A stretch of DNA of 64,000 nt from Gyrodactylus bullatarudis. Its lineage: Eukaryota > Platyhelminthes > Monogenea > Gyrodactylidea > Gyrodactylidae. The notes beneath the pieces were generated by a model that worked only from the letters and a program-made list of their open reading frames with translations, ran no database searches and was not told the origin of the DNA. The stretch lies in assembly GCA_012064415.1 (NCBI GenBank), contig SSNU01000330.1:1-64000 (forward strand), in the 5' to 3' direction. Below, piece after piece: positions 37,201-45,900 of the stretch (within the stretch, counting starts at the first letter, position 1; the number at the start of each line of letters is the position of its first letter). A program made the translations under genes and the position numbers.

Positions 37201-40200
37201 GTTGAGCTATTGATTTCTTACCTTGAGTTATTAGTTATTTCCTTTACAATTAATCAACATGGGTGCTTATTCATGCAAAGATCTCTCCATTTGATTTAAT
37301 TCAACTGCGGATACTAAAAAGAAGGCTCATACTTTTACAAAATCAATGAAACAAGCTTACAGTTGGTTATTCATTTTCATATTCAAGTTAAACTCTATTG
37401 ATACCTGATTATCTTCATTATTAGACTCCTCTTTCCAAAGCTGGAATTATTTTCGAGAAAAAAAATAATCTGATAGATTTCCTCTCGAGTTTTGTTTGTT
37501 GAAATGAACTGTCATGACAACTTTAGTCTGACTCATTCAATTCCAGAGAGAATTACCATTAAAATTTGCATAAATTAAGGGTCGTAATTCAGTGAGATGA
37601 TATACCCTGTGTCTCATCATGAACCCTTTTACATTTTTTCTTCTCGGGTAAATTTACCCCATATACACTAGATTGAGATTTTTCAATTCTAATAAGATGT
37701 TTTATTATATTTTCCCTGGGTGTTTCATAAACTGTTCGAATTCTCGACTATTTTAAAGTATATTTTCTTTATCATCAAATTTTCCATGTGATGAAATTTT
37801 CAAGGCTCTCCTTGTAGCTAGAAGGTCTCTTTCCTTTCTGATCAGACATGTATCTTTTTATGTTTGTATTTTGTCTTTAGCTTTTTGAAAACTGGAATAC
37901 CACCAATGTGATGAATTTATCCATTGATATTGAGCCAACAATAAAAGCAGCCATTGAAACAGATACGAAGACATTCGCTGAACTATTTCTCGGCCATCCT
38001 CAGCGCATTAGATGGCCACATTTTATCACTGTCCTACCCGTTCGTATTATTTACAACTCTATTGTGTACGTTTCAATTTTTCTGCATGATTATGTAATTA
38101 TTATCAGTTTATTTTGACTTTTTCCTCCTAGCTATGAACTGAAAAATTTCAATCAACCAGCAATCCTTGATTACAATAAGCCAGCTCAAATTCAAATGTA
38201 CGAGTTAACCGATGAGATGGCTGATAAAAAGAAATGGGTCGTTGACTATAGAAAGAAGATTTTGGATCTCATCAAGACACACCGAGGCGTCTGTATTAGC
38301 CCAGACAAGAATGAATATAGCACCAGTTTGGTGTTTTGTCGAAAGGTACTGTTCTCCATCCCCTTGATGATCATTGATCATTGTAAAAGTGCAGCATCTA
38401 TACTTTCAAAGTTTATCTACAATATAATTTCGTTCTAGATGCTTCAGAGATACACTACAACATAAAGAAATAATTTGAGAACATCTATAGTACTATAGTC
38501 ACGGTTGGATCCATTTGTAAGCTATAACATTCATCACCTAGAACGAATTAATTGCAGATAAACTGATAATTTTCATTGAAACAGATGAATGATGACAAAT
38601 TTTTTCTCTGATTCAGGTTGGTTCATGGACAGTCAAGTCGCGAAATCTTGCCGATGGCAAAGTTTCATATTCCATCAAGCCAGAATTTCGTGAATACAAC
38701 CTAATTGAGTCAGCAGACAATATCCCGTCTAGCTATATGGCCAAATCAACGGAACAAGGTGACAAACATGTTAAACGATCCATGTTCGATACAGATTTTG
38801 CCTCGATCAATTCAAATGTCTATGTTGATGTCTTGGAAATGATTCAAATGTTAACCAATAACCGAGAACATGTCTCAATACCCCTACCTGCTTGTGTTGG
38901 CAGTAAGAATTTGAAAAATAAATGCCCCTTCCTCGGAATGTCCTTACCATTATCAAAGATATTTGCTGTTCGTCAGAAAGTGATCAGTTTCCATCATGAC
39001 AATTTTGGCTCTCCAATGGAGGTAACTTGCTCTTTTGGGTTCTTTTTCAATTTTTAATTCCTGAATCTATGTAGAAATTCCATTTTTATCTCTTAGACCT
39101 TTCAGTGGAATTTCTCCAACATATAGCCTTTCTTTCATTATAATGGAATTACATTTGAATTTCCTTTTGTAAGGTATTTTCAGAGGTTTATTGCATTTTT
39201 TCTCTCTTCAAAAAGATTGTCAGTATCAACCATGAGAAGGGTACTCTTGTGGCCAGATCTCCAGAATATGAAAAGTATAGGAAATACGTTGACCTCTCAT
39301 TCCTTAAAAGACAAGCAATAGTAAGTTTACCCATAGTTGGTTTATATTTGAATAATACATAATAATATCTCTCCCCCTTCCCTTCTTATAGCTAGAGATG
39401 AACGAACGCTACTTCAGTGTCTATGATATTTTCCAAATGCTACGAATATCTCGATCAACCATTGGAAAACTGTCAAATCTTTTCTTTATTGAGATCACCA
39501 CGGATACTGATCAATTGGTACGTTTTTTAAATTAGGTCGGAACTCATTCTTTTCAGGGTCCATTAATGAGTCAATATTTTACTACTTTGAAAATTCTATG
39601 CTATATCTATTGCAATTCATTAAGGAATTCATAAAATTTAATAGTGAAAATTTAACTTTTATTTTAACCTAATCAAGATAATTTTTTGTGGATCCAATAT
39701 ATTAATTCATGTAAAATTGAGACAACAATAACATTAAATGGGGTTTTTTGATAAAGAATAGATTGAATTATCTCATTAGTATTTTGATTGGTCAGTACTG
39801 GGATAAGTGGGTGTGCAGTGTTTGAAGATAATTTTAATTGAATTTCAATTGAACTGCAAAAGCTGAATATTGTATACTGAATAAAGGGGTAAGATATTTT
39901 TTCCACTTGTCAAACATGATATATTCTTTCACTTATTGATCAATTACACTTACTATTGAATTATACAGGTTTGAGTTTACAATTAAATGTACTTTTTTCT
40001 TTTGTGAATTATTCGATTTTGTTTTCAAGAAAACTTTTGCCTATCAAAAATATACTGATCAGAAAACTTTTATTTTCTCTTCAGGATGCTGAATTCTTCA
40101 TCAACAACAAAATTCAAGATTCAAAAGAGGAAAAAGTCCCTGAAGAAGTGAGCAAAGTTGATAGCGATCAAGACGAAGAGTACATACCCCTGATGAAGGC

Positions 40201-41290
40201 TACTCTCTCATCGAAAAAGGCAATCGAAAAAATATCAGACAAGAAAGCCTCCAAGAAAAATCTTATCAACATTGGCCTTAGACTTAGGGATCGGAGAAAT
40301 TGGGACACTGTCGGATGGAGTCGTTACCAAAAGGAGAAATGGTTCTTTAGTCAAAAGTTCATTGAGTATCTGCGCAAACTACAGTCTAGTTTCCCATCGC
40401 TCCTTGAGAGAGTTGACAAGTGTCAAGATAAATACTTGAGAGATACTGACCTATTCCCTAAAGATACAAAGTGAGTTATCTTTACAAATTTGATCAATCA
40501 ATCATCTGGAATGTTGACTATTTAGGAACTACATGTCGATATTACTCGAGTTCATCAAAACTTATGGGCCAAAGGATCTCGAGAAAAAGAGTCCCGAAGT
40601 TGAATCGGTTCCAGAGTCTTTCCAAAAACAGATCAAGGTTTCTCTGGTGAATAATTTCCAAGAGAAGAGATCCCATCCTACTCAAAATTTCTGGATAGTC
40701 ACGCCTACCTATCTGATATCGAGCATGTTCAATGGTCTGACTCTCAATGCTAAGCTTATGTCGTCTATGGATATTCAATTGTTCACCAGAGTTGTTTATC
40801 TCAAAACATGTGGCATGGTACCTTTCGGGTTAACTGGAACCGTAGTTACCTTGTACAGAGGTAGGAGTTTCATTCAATAAGAAATTTTCATTATTTATAT
40901 TTTTTCTTTCATTTGCAACTTTCTAGAATCTAAAATGGTAAAAATGCTGGAAGTATTATTTGACGAGACTTTTGAAGGTGCCAAAGAAGTCAAGTAAGCT
41001 TCAAAAATACAATTTATTTTGATTTTAACAAACCTTTTTAGGGATATCGGGCCGTATTTCTTCAATGTCAGTGTTGAAAGCGTAGTTCCTCTTCCAAGTG
41101 ACGAGGAAATATCTAAGTTGAATTTGAGAGTAAGCTTCGTACTTTAAGCTTATCCTCTATTTTTTATCCATCCCTTCATCCCCCCTTTTTATAGAAACTC
41201 ATGCCAATTTCTACTGACGATGTTGATTTGAGCCAATGTCTAGACACACCGCCTAATGAATGGCTAGAGGAAAGCTTTGATAATGAGTAA
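16297..41290 (+). CDS. XRN1: 5'-3' exoribonuclease 1 (XRN1/pacman), 21 coding exons
   Basis: The enzyme degrades decapped, 5'-monophosphate mRNA in the cytoplasm. Exons: 16297-16371, 16401-16627, 16694-16776, 22317-22426, 27778-27888, 33307-33462, 35087-35252, 35309-35376, 35443-36117, 36427-36720, 37881-38065, 38132-38345, 38617-39021, 39216-39320, 39392-39517, 40085-40470, 40526-40860, 40927-40993, 41042-41129, 41195-41290, with the frame kept at every junction (3972 nt, 1323 residues); I counted 20 segments in this list, so one early or late intron may differ from the headline number. The N-terminus MGVPRFYRWINHRYP is the family signature. Catalytic acidic residues sit in YIDMNGIIH, FIAVDGVAP, CPGEGEHKM, YGMDADL and LLGNDFLPNLP. 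Later exons carry the D1-D4/winged-helix part. The end, EWLEESFDNE, comes soon after the core, so the long disordered tail of fly and vertebrate XRN1 is mostly absent. Introns 3, 4 and 5 are 5.5 kb each, and intron 3 hosts another gene. Confidence 0.95.
16960..17045. repeat. Fragment related to MITE family C
   Basis: The reverse complement of this segment contains GCCTGGCTAG, AAAAATGTAGCATGATAGCA and AAACTTTG.TGGTTTGTG. These match phrases at about 34085-34140 inside the family C copy at 33.7-34.2 kb. It lies in XRN1 intron 3, just downstream of the 3' end of the nested minus-strand gene. Confidence 0.6.
17257..21050 (-). CDS. LRR and Ig-domain secreted or anchored protein, nested in XRN1 intron 3
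   Basis: Exons on the minus strand: 21050-20816, 19888-19733, 19592-19075, 18480-17815, 17727-17257 (2046 nt, 681 residues). The N-terminus MSLMLKRILLLLLAILNCIKS is a clear signal peptide. Leucine-rich repeats run from about residue 140 to 380, for example LVKLNLSGNLIDELNLEDL and LTHLELSHNQIKNLP, followed by a Cys-containing LRR cap with NANCKTKDF and RIPCDNN. One Ig domain follows in the last exon, with the Cys in DEVLCETTGDPKP, the Trp in NISWYLM and the Cys in AIFLCIAKNDVGQS. The end has a short hydrophobic run (FYLMSITIFYTMCI) with no cytoplasmic tail, so a GPI signal or simple secretion is possible. The order LRR then Ig recalls kekkon/LRIG-type adhesion or signalling proteins, but no orthologue is claimed. 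The exon 2 donor (AGA|GTTTGA) is weak; the others are good. Confidence 0.8.
22427..25700. other. XRN1 intron 4, left part, no gene seen
   Basis: The intron opens with GTGAGT after the YSGHD codons. It is AT-rich. Apart from one family A element at about 23.75-24.0 kb I see no ORF above 60 residues and no terminal repeats. It contains several near-homopolymer stretches. Confidence 0.5.
23745..24002. mobile_element. MITE family A, short copy
   Basis: The right end reads TCAAGTATCTTTCAGTTCAA, AAGTTTTGTGTTCCACTGG, ACATGAAGGG and TTAA (24003-24006). The left side contains TTTTTTTCATCACACAAATG and ATTACGCTGATTCCGAATC, which match in inverted orientation the copies at 53.4-53.9 kb and 59.3-59.8 kb. 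It is a shortened copy. Confidence 0.65.
25709..25918 (-). CDS. Possible terminal exon of an unknown antisense gene
   Basis: The minus-strand frame begins after a good acceptor (TATTATTTCAAG) and reads GGINVYDYERVMAGYKK through NLHKACYIRGHNCCSWL to LLHSSMDK and a stop. Its composition is balanced and includes three Cys and two Trp, unlike the Lys/Asn/Phe/Ile-rich chance frames around it. I do not recognise the family. No upstream exon could be joined with confidence; candidates are the small pieces at 28.4-28.6 kb and 29.7 kb on the same strand. It may equally be a chance ORF. Confidence 0.3.
   Translation of the reverse strand, partial: GGINVYDYERVMAGYKKITSHFVFNASSTPSLNLHKACYIRGHNCCSWLRQDIDFKWKEDELLHSSMDK
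26326..26560. repeat. Dispersed repeat, family F
   Basis: The reverse complement of 26380-26440 contains GACAATTTTTGAACTTGTGC and CAAGATTTTTTCAATGAATT, which match 44678-44735 almost base for base. No terminal inverted repeats were seen. It lies in XRN1 intron 4. Confidence 0.65.
27958..28002. repeat. End fragment of MITE family A
   Basis: TATTATCGCTCAAGAGTTTTG then TGTTCCACTGGTG matches the end region of the family A copies (TTATCGCTCAAGAAAGTTTTGTGTTCCACTGG at 23.96 kb). It sits at the start of XRN1 intron 5. Confidence 0.5.
28388..28615 (-). CDS. Possible transmembrane exon (antisense, unknown)
   Basis: The minus-strand frame reads NRIVLIIVMIASGLVICLCV, then YQCKKGGKCNFSF and on to FSSVKN and a stop. 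The first 20 residues form a credible membrane segment followed by basic residues (stop-transfer pattern). An acceptor (AAAAATAG) lies just upstream. No homology was recognised. AT-rich DNA often gives hydrophobic frames by chance, so the call is weak. Confidence 0.25.
   Translation of the reverse strand: MKNRIVLIIVMIASGLVICLCVYQCKKGGKCNFSFLVFLCYSKNFTPCHEVLKTSRGKSLFFLLASGFKFSSVKN
29669..29764 (-). CDS. Possible signal-peptide exon (antisense, unknown)
   Basis: The minus-strand ORF of 31 residues begins MEKTVPLVFFFIATMYIN and continues DESGQTHSGEISI to a stop. The start looks like a signal peptide with a cleavage-compatible end followed by polar residues. It could be the first exon of a secreted-protein gene whose later exons lie to the left (28.6, 25.9 kb), but no joining in phase was established. 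Recorded because it is one of three non-random looking pieces on the same strand. Confidence 0.2.
   Translation of the reverse strand: MEKTVPLVFFFIATMYINDESGQTHSGEISI
30704..31297. repeat. Pair of 54-bp direct repeats 540 bp apart
   Basis: 30704-30757 and 31244-31297 share AAAGCTTTTATTTC, then TC.TCAGACTCTTAC and CCGGCT.GAT.TTTATA in the same orientation. Between and after them, 30836-30862 (GATGTAGCGGGCAGTTACAA) is inverted at 31422-31450 (TTGTAACTGCCCACTGCATC). The pattern could be the remains of a terminal-repeat element. No coding sequence is recognised between the copies. Confidence 0.6.
31480..33300. other. XRN1 intron 5, right part, no gene seen
   Basis: AT-rich with no supported ORF; the 68-85 residue frames here are low complexity. 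A family B right end (AAATTCTCATCTTCATGTCAATAGG) lies at about 32429-32455. The intron ends in a normal CCACAG acceptor before the IFLALTTHEKN exon. Confidence 0.5.
33690..34224. mobile_element. MITE family C, copy 2, left end truncated
   Basis: The right end CTGGTATCGAAAGGG is followed by TTAA (34225-34228), the inverse of the left end of copy 1 (TTAACCCTTTCGATACC). The stretch 33710-33910 is almost identical to 14490-14690 in copy 1. The left terminal repeat is absent. It lies in XRN1 intron 6 and has about 100 bp near 34040-34140 that copy 1 lacks. Confidence 0.8.
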
Positions 41291-41925
41291 TGCAAATTTT
41301 TAATTATAATGCAGCAAAAAGACAACATTACTCAGTTTTGTCCCCACACAAGCGAGAAATTGAATGATATAATGAAATTTAATTTATACATGGATACTTT
41401 CTCTAATATATAATTTGGTCTAATGCAAAAAAACTCTTCTTTTCTTCGATTCTCTCTTCAACATTTCCTAGTCTTCAATTCATGCAAATTAATATTTATA
41501 CACAGATTATATGAGGCATGCATGTAGGGATTAAAAGCTTCATACCAGTAGTAGAGAACAAATATATAAATATACAGACTTCGTGCCATTCTCTTCTCAC
41601 CCAATTATGTATTTTCCTTATGTATTCTCTTTCTCTTCCTTTCGTTCAAGTTTGAATTAAATCAAGGAAATTTTTGCATATGAAATTCTTTTTTCTATTC
41701 AATAAAAATAAACTGTTAAAATCGGGAATAGGAATAGTAATGAAAATCATTAATATTCAAAAATTGTTTTCTTAAGCAAGAATGTTTTTAAGTTTACGTA
41801 ACTTTAAATGGAAATGCAATACACAATTTTGGCCGTATTTTACAGATAGGAGACATTTTTACTGAAGATCATCAATCTGATTGTTGACACAAGGACAAAG
41901 GTAATATCATAGAAAGTGATGGATA
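41291..41925. promoter_or_regulatory. Shared 3' region between XRN1 and transformer-2
   Basis: XRN1 (plus) and transformer-2 (minus) converge with 635 bp between their stop codons. A plus-strand AATAAA lies at about 41700-41705 (CAATAAAAATAAAC) and may serve XRN1. No strong poly(A) signal for the minus gene stands out. No ORF is present. Confidence 0.4.
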
Positions 41926-42909
41926 TCAAGATCGAGAATATCTTCTTTGATGTACTGGGCTCATATTATTACGTCGGAATGTACCTCTCCTAGAAATATT
42001 GATGTTGTCGAGATCAGTACAAGAAGAAAATAATTTAAATCATGATTTTCAAACTCACTGGTCTGATCTACCCATGTAGAGACCGGGTGTAGGAGAATGA
42101 GGCCTTTTGGTCAAACTATAATCAATTCTTATTTGACGCCCATCAAGTTCCATTCCATGAAGCTCTTGCTTAGCAGATTTTGCATCCGATAAATGTTTGA
42201 AGTAGACGAAGCCAAATCCACGAGATCTTCTAGTATAATTGTCATATACAATATTGACTCCTTTCAATTCACCGAAGCGAGAAAACAGAGTTCTAAGAGT
42301 CTTTTCATCCGTTGATAGATTCATACCGAATACCCCAAGGCATTTTGAAGGCGGGGCAACTTCACGATGATTACTGTAATTTTTCAATTAGTTTCAGTTA
42401 ATTCTAGTGTTTTAATTGATTTCAAAATAAGATATTGGATTTATTCTTAATTTCTCTTTCCCATTTAATTCTAACACAAGCAGGTTTCTTTTGACACGCA
42501 TCTAAAATTTTTATAAATTCTTGTTTTAATAAGAAAACAAAACCCTGAAATGTGCGAATTTATAATGAAATTGAGAATTCTTTAGCGGTAATCGATAAAT
42601 GCGTAATCAAGAAATTGTGATTTGATGTTGATTATTAAAGAAATTAAACTTTGATAGAGTCAGAATCTTATGTTTAGCATTTGATTTAAAATTAAAAACC
42701 CCTAAGATTATGAAAATCATACAATCATTTTAAACTTACTCTGCACGAAAGCGTCCACCTATCTTTTCACTTCGACTTCTGCTTCTTGAACGGGATCGAT
42801 GTCTGCGTCTACGGTTTCTATGCCGACGAGAGGATCTAGATCTTGATCTTGATGCAGACCGAGAGTCTTTCCGACTATCATTAGACGATACAGAACCGTT
42901 GCGCTTCAT
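41926..42909 (-). CDS. tra2: Transformer-2-type SR splicing regulator
   Basis: An RNA-binding splicing activator of the nucleus. Minus-strand exons: 42909-42740, 42373-42059, 41989-41926 (549 nt, 182 residues), all with good GT-AG sites and an intact frame. The N-terminus MKRNGSVSSNDSRKDSRSAS leads into an RS/RR-rich block. A single RRM follows at about residues 67-145, with RNP2 in CLGVFGMNL and RNP1 in RSRGFGFVYF. It continues into the Tra2-specific linker RIDYSLTKRPHSPTPGLYMG. The third exon is a short second RS region ending HQRRYSRS. Most Tra2 proteins are 250-290 residues, so both RS arms are short here; longer isoforms from alternative exons are possible. The start is 88 bp from the MICU1 start on the other strand. 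Confidence 0.93.
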
Positions 42910-42997
42910 TTTGAAAATGTATTCTTAATCACACCCAATAAAACAATGAAATTGTAAAACAATATATTTTTCGGTTTTAACCATTGAAATCATTCAA
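42910..42997. promoter_or_regulatory. Short head-to-head intergenic region (candidate bidirectional promoter)
   Basis: Only 88 bp separate the start codons of transformer-2 (minus, 42909) and MICU1 (plus, 42998). Both 5' UTRs and the core promoters must fit here or overlap exon sequence, unless unseen upstream non-coding exons exist. No TATA box at a convincing spacing was identified. The sequence is AT-rich with a central CACACCCAATAAAACAATG stretch. Confidence 0.55.
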
Positions 42998-45900
42998 ATG
43001 TCTTTGAGCAAATTAGTATCTCCTTTTGCTCTCTCTTTCCTTCCTCAAAGATTTCTTCATGTTTCGTCCCTTAATCTGAAATATAAAAATAGATATAATC
43101 ATTTTAATACCAGTGATTATGAGCCTAGATTTTCCAGAACCTACAAATTGTTCATGTTTGGAACAATTTCAAGCTTCGTTTTGTTAGGATCTGGAATGTA
43201 AGACATTTTTTATATTCTATAATTACCCTAGTGCTGGATATCTTGATGATTACGTTAGAGAATACATCGACACTGAAAGAGAGAAGCGCAAGGTTAGTTT
43301 AATTTGTCATTTTCGACTCTTTTATCAATTGAAAAAATTAATTCAAGGCAATAAAAAGCGTTAAATGTGAAGAGCCAAAAGATGAAATAAGTAATGAAGA
43401 TTCTGAAGAAACGAAACAGGGCTTTCGAGATCGGAAAGTGAGTTATTATAACATGTTCCTCTTATAATATGTATTAGTATGACAACGAATTTTACTCGTA
43501 CCTATTGAAAAATATTTTTATCTAATTTTTAGTACATTGCCTATGAAAATCGCATAAGATCCTATTCAACTCCAGACAAAATATTTCGTTATTTCGCAAC
43601 GCTCAAAGTAGAACACGAAGATGGAACTCAAGAAGTTTTTATGACACCAAATGATTTTGTTAGGGCTATCACTCCTGGTGTTAAACAACCCGAAGGCCTC
43701 GATCTTGATAGTTATATTCGTTATGATCCCAAGGTGAGTTGATAACCTCTTGTTTGTTATAGTTTATAAAGAAATTTTGGTTTCCATGAAGTTGACATTT
43801 TTCATGTTTCCATATTTTCAAGATAGAATTTAAATCAATGTAAATTAGATCTGTTATAATTATAAACCAATCTCGAAATAGAATTTCTGGGAAAGTGAAA
43901 CTTGTCAACTTTATCAACATGAAAATTCCTTTCGATAGTCTAATTCATTTTATTCCTCTATCCTCTTTCCACAAATATATGTATTCAATGTTAATCATTG
44001 ATATATATATCTATATGTAGACAGGTCTTCTTTTAAACAAGAATAAAGAAGTTAGTTCATTCAGTAAAGTAATATTTCTCCAAGCCTCAAACGTGAGAAT
44101 GATGCTTATTTCTCATAACTTTGAAAGAAATTATATTTTCTCTTCTTCGTTCATTTCGAACAATAACATGCATCAAAATTGTTTCATTCTTGAATGCTGC
44201 CTCGGTTTTAACACAATCTTAAAATATATATTTGCATGCTTCTCAATATGTCTGCATGTGTTTATTGTTTTGTCATTTGAATTAGTGAATGAGAGTTATG
44301 AACGCAAGAAATGTACAATTTTCTTCGTAAATAATCCTCATTCTTCTGGAATACACTTACGAATTCAGTGTTATTTGTAACGAAAAAAAAACGTTTGTAA
44401 GGCCTTTCTCATCTTACAGTGTCACATTCTCTATTATGTTGATGTAATCTCTTTATTTATAATTTATATGTTGGTTCATTGTTCCCATTTCGCGTATTTG
44501 GAAAAAAATTTGTTTTTATTTGAAAATATTCATCTATCAGTCACCTATTAATTCAGTAAATTATAAGAGCTGTCAAAAAATAGCACGAAATTTAGTAGAA
44601 AATAGCAAAATTTTCTCTGAAACTGTAAACGCTGTTATTATATCATTTATATTAGAGTAGGCCGAAATAGATTGAAATTGACAATTTTTGAACACGCGCC
44701 AAGATTTTTTCAATGAATTTTACTACGAGAAAGGACAAAATTAATATTTTTGAGTAGTTTTTGCAACACTTTGAATGGAAATACTGTTAATAGTAGAAAA
44801 TTGAATCGTTTTTCACATCTTGAAAGAAATTCATAGGATATTAGGCGAATTTTGATGATTTTAGGGAGAATGGGATTTTTGTTTAGCAGAACATGAAAAA
44901 TCTTTTGGAAACATTGCTCAAATGTGCTTTATGCATGCTGGAATATGAGTAGTTTTTTGGTGCCTTTTCGTTATCAAAATGATTATGGTTTTTTATTTTG
45001 GTATTAAAGAATAAGAATGCTAATTAAGTTTAGTAACTTTTAACTCCTTCTCGCTTGTTGCCTGATTCTTTTCTGGCTAGCTTCTTTTCTGTTTCATTGT
45101 TTTGTCCAAAGTGGGTGAATTCCTTGTGTGTGATGAGTGATCATTTGAGGCTGTTAAATCGAGTATTTTCACTTTTGATCTCATTTTAATTAGTATTTAT
45201 GTAATTTTCATATTATTTCAGACAAATGTTTTAAACTTGGAAATACCAAACGATTCAATATTTTACACACTGGGAAATAATGCGCTAATTTCATTTTCGG
45301 ATTTCATCTTCTTATTGACAGTACTCTCTAGTACGTTTTCTATTTTCTTCCCATTAGTTGTTGACTCTCTATTTATCAACTTAAGCGCCAAAGCGTCAAT
45401 TTGAAATAGCCTTTCGCATGTTCGATTTGAATGGCGACGGAGAATTAGACCAAGAGGAATTTGAAATGGTCCGTTCAATAATTCTTGATACAACCCAAGT
45501 TGGCAAGAGACATCGTGAGAACATGACATCAAAGCCGAGTAGGCATATTGCCGGAGCTCTACGGTTGTACTATTTCGGCGAGGACGGCAAACAAAAGTTG
45601 ACAATTGAAAGATTCCTTGAGTTCCAGGAGAAGCTTCAAACAGAAATTATGAGAATCGAAGTTTGTTTCAGCTGTACATTCTGATTGAGATAAGCTTGAA
45701 TTCACAAAAGATCCCCTATGATGCAATAACCAGGGCAACCAAAAATATTAGTACCTTAAATTTGGTCCAAAAAGACATTAAAAATATATAAATAAGACCT
45801 TTAGAATAGGAATCACTTATAAGTAGTAGAGAAAGGCAAATAAGAATTAGAATTATTAGGCATCTTGTTGCCCTGGTAATAGAATTTTTTAATTATTCCC

